A stretch of DNA of 34,733 nt from Candidatus Zixiibacteriota bacterium (GTDB lineage Bacteria > Zixibacteria > MSB-5A5 > JAABVY01 > JAHJOQ01): positions 1 through 34,733 of the forward strand of contig JAHJOQ010000101.1 in NCBI GenBank assembly GCA_018820315.1, in the 5' to 3' direction. The translations under genes and the position numbers were made by a program. A model generated the notes under the pieces. The model did not search any database. It saw nothing but the letters and a program-made list of their open reading frames with translations, and was not told where the DNA came from. Of the stretch, positions 17,264 through 23,129 are shown in pieces (within the stretch, counting starts at the first letter, position 1; each line of letters starts with the position of its first letter).

Positions 17264-18075
17264 TACGACGCGTCAATACAATCCTGATCGTGCTGATTAT
17301 CTGTGGATCGCCAGTCTCTGGTGCATTCAGGCATCCGGCAACATCTCCTGCCACAGCGGCGAGCGCTGAGACTCTGGCCGGAGTGCAATCAGCCGGAGTA
17401 CTGTCCGAGAATCCGGCTGCATTTGCTCTGCTGGCTCCACTGAGCATTGAATTCTCCGGACAGCGATTGTATGATATTTCTGAGTTGGACAGCTATGTAG
17501 CAGCGGTGTCTTTCAGGCCGGGAAAGTGGGGAGTTGGAATCAGCTTCCAGTCTATGGGCGAGAGCGATTTCTATCTTGAATCAACTATTGCTGCAAGTCT
17601 CGGGTACAGTCCGGCTACGAATCTTCACGGTGGGTTAGCAATAGAGCTCAATCGTATAGATATCGCCGAGCCGTACGGAAGTCTCAGTTCGTTCTCATCA
17701 TGCGCCGGATTGATTTTCTCGCCTTCCGGGGACTGGTTTGTCTATGCCGATATCAGGAATCCCACAGAATCGCGTATATCAGGGGGTACAAATCATCGCA
17801 GAGAATTCAGCGCCGGAGTTTCCGTACATGGTGTCGATAATGTAGGATTTGCTTTCGAGGTCTGCGCAGTGCGGGGAGCGGATGTCAGGTACAAGATCGG
17901 GGAAGAGTACCGGCTGACTTCTCGATTTTCCGCTTCGGCAGGCATCATGACCTCGCCGTTCGTGCCGTCATTCGGGTTCCGATTCGGCCTGGGGGATTTC
18001 GATTTGCTCTACACCTATCGTTATCACCCGGAGCTCGGAGGGACACATGCGTGGGGAATCGCATATTCGAGGTAA
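17260..18075 (+). CDS. putative outer-membrane beta-barrel protein (PorV/UPF0164-like)
   Basis: 271 residues. A signal peptide (MIRRVNTILIVLIICGSPVSG) is followed by the segment GVLSENPAAFALL, which matches the 'NPA' signature near the N-terminus of PorV/PorQ/UPF0164-type barrels. Beta-hairpin sequence runs to the end (VAAVSFRPGKWGVGISFQ, GFRFGLGDFDLLYTYRYH). In type IX secretion systems PorV shuttles cargo at the outer membrane; here there is no other type IX component, so only the fold is inferred. It is the last gene of the operon starting at 12566: its ATG overlaps the lamin-tail stop, and the dgt promoter begins just after its end. The remote family assignment is the weak point. Confidence 0.65.
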   Translation: MIRRVNTILIVLIICGSPVSGAFRHPATSPATAASAETLAGVQSAGVLSENPAAFALLAPLSIEFSGQRLYDISELDSYVAAVSFRPGKWGVGISFQSMGESDFYLESTIAASLGYSPATNLHGGLAIELNRIDIAEPYGSLSSFSSCAGLIFSPSGDWFVYADIRNPTESRISGGTNHRREFSAGVSVHGVDNVGFAFEVCAVRGADVRYKIGEEYRLTSRFSASAGIMTSPFVPSFGFRFGLGDFDLLYTYRYHPELGGTHAWGIAYSR

Positions 18076-18083
18076 CAACAAAC

Positions 18084-18111
18084 TTGGCATATCGTGGCTG
18101 ATGCATATATT
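18084..18111 (+). promoter_or_regulatory. promoter giving a leaderless dgt mRNA
   Basis: TTGGCA (18084-18089), a 16-bp spacer and TATATT (18106-18111, 5 of 6 consensus bases), then only 6 bases to the ATG at 18118. It begins 9 bases after the stop of the preceding operon. No Shine-Dalgarno sequence. Confidence 0.55.
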
Positions 18112-18117
18112 ATCCAC

Positions 18118-19296
18118 ATGGAAGATTTTGGCGGGATCATAAATTTACGGGAAGAAATCGAATCGTGCGAGGAGCGGACCCTTGCGCCGTTTGCTGCGCT
18201 GAGCAGAGACTCGCAGGGGCGCAAGTATCCCGAAGAGGATCATCCGTTTCGCACGCGGTTTCAGCGTGATCGTGACCGTGTGGTTCATTCCGCCGCATTC
18301 AGAAGGCTCGAATACAAGACGCAAGTGTTTGTCAATCACGAGGGGGATCACTATCGTACGCGACTGACACACACGTTGGAAGTAGCCCAGATATCCCGCA
18401 CGATCGCCAGAGGACTCAAGCTCAACGAGGATCTCGCAGAGACAATCGCCCTCGTACATGATCTCGGACACACGCCTTTCGGTCATGCCGGCGAGGATGT
18501 TCTGGATGGTTTGATGCAGAAGCATGCCGGTTTGAGGTTTAATCACAATCGGCAGAGCCTTAGGGTTGTCGAGCATATCGAGAGACGCTATCCCGATTTT
18601 CCGGGGTTGAATCTGACCTACGAGACGCGCGAGGGGATAGTCAAACATGAAACCTCATACGATCTTTCGGAGGCTGACGACTATAATCCTGATCTGAATG
18701 CCACTCTCGAAGCACAGTTAGTCAATTATGCCGATGAGATTGCCTACAATTGCCATGATGTCGATGATGGGCTCTTTTCCAATGTTCTTGATCTCGACGA
18801 GATAATGCAAATTCCTCTCTGGGGAGATTTGTTTCGACGTTCTGAGAAAATGCAGCCGGATCTCTCGCGCTCGAAACGCCAGTATCATGTTATCAGAATG
18901 CTCATAAATCGCGAAGTGACGGACTTGATCACGAATACAGCCCGGAATTTGCAGAAGCATGGAGTTCAATCCCTGGATGATGTCAGGAAAAGCAAAGAGC
19001 CGATAATGCGATTTTCTGATGAGCTTGATTCCGAAAACAGAGTACTGAAGCGTTACCTGATGGACAATATGTACCGTCATTGGCGGTTGATTCGGATGAC
19101 CGCGAAAGCGAAGCGCATCCTTACGTCGCTCTTTGAGGCTTATATCGATGATCCGAAGCAGTTGCCGCCGAAATATGCAAGAATGGTGGAGGAAGAGTCT
19201 GCCGCGCAGGTTATCTGTGATTATGTCGCCGGTATGACCGACCGATTTGCGCTTTCCGAACACCAGAAGCTTTTCGATCCTCTCGAAAGAGTCTGA
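18118..19296 (+). CDS. dgt: deoxyguanosinetriphosphate triphosphohydrolase-like (dNTPase, HD domain)
   Basis: 392 residues. The family N-terminus is present (SRGRKYPEE-like SQGRKYPEEDHPFRTRFQRDRDRVVHSAAFRRLEYKTQVF). The HD metal site is intact: RTRLTHTLEVAQ, ALVHDLGHTPFGHAGE and the distal Asp in NYADEIAYNCHDVDDG. Such enzymes release triphosphate from dGTP or other dNTPs and tune nucleotide pools. The ATG at 18118 is preferred to an in-frame GTG at 18094, because the GTG lies between the -35 and -10 boxes and would not be in the transcript. A small hairpin (19309-19324) follows the stop. Confidence 0.92.
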   Translation: MEDFGGIINLREEIESCEERTLAPFAALSRDSQGRKYPEEDHPFRTRFQRDRDRVVHSAAFRRLEYKTQVFVNHEGDHYRTRLTHTLEVAQISRTIARGLKLNEDLAETIALVHDLGHTPFGHAGEDVLDGLMQKHAGLRFNHNRQSLRVVEHIERRYPDFPGLNLTYETREGIVKHETSYDLSEADDYNPDLNATLEAQLVNYADEIAYNCHDVDDGLFSNVLDLDEIMQIPLWGDLFRRSEKMQPDLSRSKRQYHVIRMLINREVTDLITNTARNLQKHGVQSLDDVRKSKEPIMRFSDELDSENRVLKRYLMDNMYRHWRLIRMTAKAKRILTSLFEAYIDDPKQLPPKYARMVEEESAAQVICDYVAGMTDRFALSEHQKLFDPLERV

Positions 19297-19680
19297 TCTA
19301 GACGTGTAAGGGCAGTAATGCCCTCACTCCATCCGACATCGGTTTGCCAATTACGTAAGTCGAAAGCCTCGCGCATACGACAATTCATGCTGCTCGCACA
19401 TGTGTGAAATGCGCAACGTATACCGCGATCGAAGATCACGGCCACATAGTCTATGCATCAAATGTGAAAATCTCTTCACAGCGAACCTCACGAAGGACTG
19501 GCCGCATTCACAATGTCCGATCTGTTCAACAATTGAACAAGCATGTTTGTATGTTTTGATTCAATCGATTAGGCGGGGTGCAAATCGCAATTATGACGAT
19601 TGAATCCTGTTCGATCTGTGTAGCCTTGCGCGGCATGGACTTTGCTTTTGACGGTATGAACTTCACCTGCAGGAGTATTC
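19297..19680. other. 384-bp intergenic region
   Basis: Contains a weak hairpin, AGGGCA-GTAA-TGCCCT (19309-19324, no T-run), just after dgt and one copy of the dispersed palindrome (19422-19446). An open frame across 19400-19603 encodes two CxxC pairs but has no ribosome-binding site and runs through the repeat, so I do not call it. Nothing else is recognised; a promoter for the gene at 19681 must lie here but is not obvious. Confidence 0.6.
19422..19446 (-). repeat. second copy of the dispersed palindrome found at 5061-5085
   Basis: The reverse complement matches 5061-5085 at 22 of 25 positions. The core is CCGCGATC, a 3-base centre and an imperfect GATCACGG arm. Confidence 0.65.
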
Positions 19681-20058
19681 ATGGAGTGTTATTTCAGCTC
19701 GACCAGCATAGATTCCGATTCAGAGAAGCACAACGCCCTGCTGTCATTTACCGTTCCTGATCTTGGCATCGTCTTCAGAGCACAATACTCAGGCGACGAA
19801 ATCGAGTGCGAATATGCCTCGCTTCTGAGCCTTCTAGAATTTGTAGACATCAATCCCCAGCTCTTCAGGAACAAGACTGTCGAAATATTCGGTGACAGCT
19901 TTGTTGTAATCAATCAGGTGAATGACAAGATGTATTGCCAAAAGGACCTTGAACCGTATCGCAATATGGCGCTGCTCTTCAAGAGGAAAATCCCGTATGT
20001 CTTGAATTATGTGAAAGCGAAAGAAAATCCCGCCCAAAACCGAACCAGCAGTGATTAA
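19681..20058 (+). CDS. small RNase H-fold protein, probably catalytically degenerate
   Basis: 125 residues. The pattern after residue 40 follows the RNase HI / reverse-transcriptase-associated fold: ECEYASLLSLLEFV resembles the acidic helix 'E..Al..aL', VEIFGDSFVVINQVN resembles 'v.i.sDS.lvv.qv', and YVKAKENPAQNRTSSD resembles the last 'v.rE.N..AD' block. The first catalytic Asp-Gly is replaced (CYFSSTS) and the last Asp by Gln (NPAQ), leaving only the helix Glu and the DS Asp, so RNA cleavage is unlikely. AGGAG lies 5 bases before the ATG. It is monocistronic, followed by a strong terminator. A nucleic-acid-binding role is possible. The family call rests on motif spacing only. Confidence 0.6.
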   Translation: MECYFSSTSIDSDSEKHNALLSFTVPDLGIVFRAQYSGDEIECEYASLLSLLEFVDINPQLFRNKTVEIFGDSFVVINQVNDKMYCQKDLEPYRNMALLFKRKIPYVLNYVKAKENPAQNRTSSD

Positions 20059-20086
20059 GTATATCCCGTCTCCACCCCTTTCCCTG

Positions 20087-20115
20087 AGCGGCCCCTTGAG
20101 GGCCGCTTTATTTTT
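20087..20115 (+). terminator. rho-independent terminator of the RNase H-fold gene
   Basis: An 8-bp perfect GC-rich stem, AGCGGCCC / GGGCCGCT, with loop CTTGA is followed by TTATTTTT. Confidence 0.9.
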
Positions 20116-20128
20116 GATAACAAAGAGA

Positions 20129-20157
20129 TTGACTTAAACTGCGAGTGAATCTACTAT
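20129..20157 (+). promoter_or_regulatory. promoter giving a leaderless holA mRNA
   Basis: TTGACT (20129-20134), a 17-bp spacer and TACTAT (20152-20157), then 6 bases to the ATG at 20164. Canonical spacing puts the transcription start on the A of the ATG. No Shine-Dalgarno sequence. Confidence 0.65.
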
Positions 20158-20163
20158 TCACCT

Positions 20164-21183
20164 ATGGCAAGAGACCAGGTGAGTAAGCTGAAGTTCGAGG
20201 ATCTATACTCCCGAATCGACAAAGGGAGCGTTGAGCCGATTTATTTCCTGAATGGGAGCGAGGAGTATCTCAAAGTCGAGTTCCTGAAGCTTCTGAGATT
20301 GAAGCTGTTCGGCGATAAGAAGGCGACTGCCAATGTGGAGAAGATTTCGGCATCGGCCGGTTCCGCACCCGCGATTATCGATCTAACGTCTGACTATTCG
20401 CTGTTCTCCGGCGGGCGGCTGGTGGTTGTGTATGATATTCAGCGAATATCCAAAGCTGGACAGGAGATGCTGCTCTCGTATTTCCCGACCATTCCCGACG
20501 GTAACCATCTGGTGTTGTTCGGACCGGCGTCTTTCGATATGCGGACGAAGTTTTACAAGTATCTCACGCAGAATGCGACCTGGTCATCACTTTCGGCCCT
20601 CAGTGAGCGATCCGCACCGTTTTGGATCAAGAGGCGGATAAGTAAGTATGGTCTAAAGATTGAACAGCCCGCACTCGAACAGCTGCTGCGATATGTCGGC
20701 AACTCATACGGACTGCTCGCGAACCAAATAGATAAGCTTGTCATTGCAGCGGGGGACAAACAGACAATCGATGTCGCTGATATCGATAAACATACTGCGG
20801 TGGCGGCCGAATTCGAGGTCTTTAAGCTTCTTGAACTCGTTGATTCTCGCGATAGGACCCGTGCGCTGCAAGTATTGACCCGGCTGATGGAGAAGTCCGA
20901 CGGAATCCGGTCGGTGCTGTTCTGGCTGAGCGAGCGGTTTTTCCAGTACTATTTTATATCCTCAAACCACCGGCATTTGTCCGATGGAGAGATGGCCGCG
21001 AGTCTTCACATGTCGCCATATATCCTGAAGCGAATGATGGATTTGGTTCAGAAAGTGCCTTCCGAGCATTTCGAGAAGTCTATAAGAGCTATCACACAAG
21101 CCGAAGTCTCCCTGAGGTTTGCAAGCCTGCCGTCCAGGCTGGTTCTGGAGAATCTGATTATTTCTTTGACGGGTAGAGATTAA
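20164..21183 (+). CDS. holA: DNA polymerase III delta subunit (HolA)
   Basis: 339 residues, the normal family length. Recognisable blocks are the N-terminal PIYFLNGSEEYLKVEFLKLL (domain I), LFSGGRLVVVYDIQRIS, GNHLVLFGP, the middle helical domain with LLRYVGNSYGLLANQIDKLVIAAG, and the C-terminal collar domain (EFEVFKLLELVDSRDRTRALQVL). Delta opens the sliding clamp within the clamp-loader complex. It is divergent, as HolA proteins usually are, and has no intact Walker A motif, as expected. It is preceded by a leaderless-type promoter and followed 30 bp later by the ECF sigma gene, whose promoter lies in that gap. Confidence 0.9.
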   Translation: MARDQVSKLKFEDLYSRIDKGSVEPIYFLNGSEEYLKVEFLKLLRLKLFGDKKATANVEKISASAGSAPAIIDLTSDYSLFSGGRLVVVYDIQRISKAGQEMLLSYFPTIPDGNHLVLFGPASFDMRTKFYKYLTQNATWSSLSALSERSAPFWIKRRISKYGLKIEQPALEQLLRYVGNSYGLLANQIDKLVIAAGDKQTIDVADIDKHTAVAAEFEVFKLLELVDSRDRTRALQVLTRLMEKSDGIRSVLFWLSERFFQYYFISSNHRHLSDGEMAASLHMSPYILKRMMDLVQKVPSEHFEKSIRAITQAEVSLRFASLPSRLVLENLIISLTGRD

Positions 21184-21184
21184 C

Positions 21185-21210
21185 GGGAATAAACTGATGC
21201 TGCTTTTGTC
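21185..21210 (+). promoter_or_regulatory. ECF-type promoter element before the sigma factor gene
   Basis: GGGAATAA (21185-21192), 15 bases, then GTC (21208-21210) within TTTGTC. The same element with the same spacing is at 23067-23092. The ATG at 21214 is only 3 bases after GTC, which is closer than expected: either translation starts further in (a TTG at 21256 is in frame) or a sigma-70 promoter (TTGACG upstream) is also used. Confidence 0.6.
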
Positions 21211-21213
21211 TGT

Positions 21214-21792
21214 ATGAAGGCGAAGCCGAAGCAGGACGGCCAGCTCGATGAGGAGTTGGTCCTGGTCAGGAAAGCGAAACGGGGCGACCACGACGCTTTC
21301 TCACGGCTGGTTAGATTGAATCAGAAGAGAATCTACCGGCTGGTTTACAGGTTCTGCCGCGACCATGACACTGCTGACGAGCTTGCACAGGAGACTTTTG
21401 TGAAGGCGTATATGTCGCTCGACACATTTCGCGAGGAGTACCGGTTCTCCAGTTGGATCGGCACGATAGCCACGAATCTCGCGTTCAATCACCTGAAGAG
21501 ACAGAAGCGGCAGGTTTCCATAGTGGATTATCCTATCGAGGAGATCATCGCCGATCCCAATCCGGGAGCTGATCCATCGCGGAGCCTGACTGATAGAGAA
21601 ATGATGGACAGGCTTGAAGAAGAGGTCGAGAAGCTGCCGCCGGAATACAAAACTGTGTTTATTCTGAGAGTGAATGAAGAGCTGAGTTACGAAGAGATCG
21701 CGAAAAGGCTCGGAATAGAAATGGGAACCGTGATGTCGCGCTTGTTTCGAGCCCGTTCGAGGCTAAAGAAGGCTCTGGAGGATTATCTGTGA
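21214..21792 (+). CDS. ECF-family RNA polymerase sigma factor
   Basis: 192 residues. Region 2 covers roughly 20-85 (ELVLVRKAKRGDHDAFSRLV, CRDHDTADELAQETFVKAY, then FSSWIGTIATNLAFNHLKRQKR). Region 4 covers roughly 130-185 (LPPEYKTVFILRVNEELSYEEIAKRLGIEMGTVMSRLFRARSRL) with its helix-turn-helix. There is no region 1.1 or 3, and no C-terminal extension. The stop overlaps the GTG of the following membrane protein (GTGA at 21789), the classic sigma/anti-sigma arrangement. The shared upstream element suggests autoregulation. The assigned ATG lacks a Shine-Dalgarno sequence. Confidence 0.93.
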   Translation: MKAKPKQDGQLDEELVLVRKAKRGDHDAFSRLVRLNQKRIYRLVYRFCRDHDTADELAQETFVKAYMSLDTFREEYRFSSWIGTIATNLAFNHLKRQKRQVSIVDYPIEEIIADPNPGADPSRSLTDREMMDRLEEEVEKLPPEYKTVFILRVNEELSYEEIAKRLGIEMGTVMSRLFRARSRLKKALEDYL

Positions 21793-23060
21793 GCAAAGAT
21801 GATCGTGACAGATTAGAAATCGAGATAAACAGGTATCTCGACGGCGAGACATCCGACGGCGACTTTGAAAAGTTCCTGAAAGGTCGGCCTGAGGATTTCG
21901 ATGTAGATAGCTTCAGATCTCTCAAAACACGAGTCGAGAAGATTGAGGAACTCTACCGCCAGTTGGAGGAGCCTTCTGTTCCCGATGGCTACTGGGAAAC
22001 GTTTACTGATCGCGTCGTTGAGAAACTTGGTGCCAAGGAGACATCATCGCTATGGGATAGAGTGCTGGGAATCATCCTTCCGACAAGATGGCCGAAGATG
22101 GCATTCGGATATGCAGGCGCGCTGGCATCGGTGCTACTCGTTTTTGTAATTGGCAAGGCAATTATGGAGAGTGGCGCGGACACATACTCGCCAGCTTCAT
22201 ATCAGACGCCCGTTGTTGAGGATAAGTCTGCGGAGCACCCTGCGAAAGACGAAGTCGAAATCAGTGACGACGCAGAACCGAAACGCGTTGAGCTGCCTAA
22301 AAGTGCCAGCAGACTCGAACCGGTGGGAGTTGGGAACGTCGAGATTGATCGTGAGAAGAAATCGGGTATTGACGAATTTACAGTGGACGACAGGCAGATA
22401 GAAGCCGAAGCGCCATCGGGAGTTCCTGAAGGTGGCAAAGGAGCGGCGGAGAAAAAGGCCACAGCAGTTCCTGTTCCTGAGCCGAGTGAAGAGGATGTCA
22501 GGCTTGCGACTATCGAAATCATAGAAGGAGATGCTGAGCCTCATGATGATGTCGTCCCTGAAATGCTCCAAATGCCGGAGCCAATAGCAAATGATTTCGT
22601 GCCCGAGATCGTCAGAGAAGAACCATCCCCTATACCACCCATTGAGGGAGAGGAGCCTTCTCTGCATGAACTGAGCGATATAACACCTGACATTAGCAAG
22701 CAAAGTGCCATGCAATTTGCCATAAAGAGCACGTCGGGGCTCTCGGATGAAACCGATGGAAAGGGTGTCCGCGAGACCAGCGTCTGGAAATACGATAACT
22801 GGAATCTGGAAGACTTGCGCTCCCGCCTAAGATTCTACGAGGCGATTGTTGCCGACTCTGCGTTCTCAAGCGAGACATTCTCAGAATATGCCGAAATCAG
22901 ATCTTCTGTGGCCATTCTAACTCGCGATTCTATCGACATATACGACGCCGTGAACACAATCGACACCCTTCTCAACTACAATCAACAAATCGACAGACCT
23001 ACCTGGATGCTGCGTAGAGAGCAGATACGATCCCTCCGAAATTCGATGACTAATCCGTAA
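21789..23060 (+). CDS. putative membrane-bound anti-sigma factor
   Basis: 423 residues, GTG start coupled to the sigma gene. The cytoplasmic part (1-100) is charged and helical, with INRYLDGETS near the N-terminus as in anti-sigma factors and a PSVPDGYWETFTDRVVEKL segment. The zinc-binding HxxxCxxC motif is missing. One transmembrane helix (about 104-123, FGYAGALASVLLVFVIG) is followed by a long outer region of about 200 residues, rich in Glu, Pro and acidic residues and probably disordered, and a compact C-terminal domain of about 100 residues (VWKYDNWNLEDLRSRLRFYEAIV onward). Function is inferred from gene order and topology. The large periplasmic part suggests that it senses an envelope signal and releases the sigma factor. 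Confidence 0.7.
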   Translation: MSKDDRDRLEIEINRYLDGETSDGDFEKFLKGRPEDFDVDSFRSLKTRVEKIEELYRQLEEPSVPDGYWETFTDRVVEKLGAKETSSLWDRVLGIILPTRWPKMAFGYAGALASVLLVFVIGKAIMESGADTYSPASYQTPVVEDKSAEHPAKDEVEISDDAEPKRVELPKSASRLEPVGVGNVEIDREKKSGIDEFTVDDRQIEAEAPSGVPEGGKGAAEKKATAVPVPEPSEEDVRLATIEIIEGDAEPHDDVVPEMLQMPEPIANDFVPEIVREEPSPIPPIEGEEPSLHELSDITPDISKQSAMQFAIKSTSGLSDETDGKGVRETSVWKYDNWNLEDLRSRLRFYEAIVADSAFSSETFSEYAEIRSSVAILTRDSIDIYDAVNTIDTLLNYNQQIDRPTWMLRREQIRSLRNSMTNP

Positions 23061-23066
23061 ATTTCC

Positions 23067-23092
23067 GGGAATAATCGATTCTCTTGTTTGTC
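23067..23092 (+). promoter_or_regulatory. ECF-type promoter element before the VIT/VWA gene
   Basis: GGGAATAA (23067-23074), 15 bases, then GTC (23090-23092) within TTTGTC, identical in architecture to 21185-21210. The predicted start is near 23100, 30 bases before an ATG with a strong Shine-Dalgarno site. Confidence 0.65.
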
Positions 23093-23129
23093 AACTAACT
23101 GAGACGACAAAATCAAACGGGAGGTCAAA

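Noticed and set aside
17260-18075. Full type IX secretion locus around the PorV-like gene
   Set aside because: No other T9SS component (PorU, SprA, GldKLMN) is present in the window, so only a PorV-like fold is claimed.
18094-18117. GTG at 18094 as start of dgt
   Set aside because: It falls between the -35 and -10 boxes of the best promoter; ATG 18118 sits at the predicted transcription start and keeps all conserved residues.
19400-19603. Open frame of 67 codons with CxxC-N17-CxxC resembling a zinc ribbon
   Set aside because: No ribosome-binding site or promoter, it reads through the dispersed palindrome at 19422-19446, and the composition is unlike neighbouring genes. The Cys pairs are probably chance.
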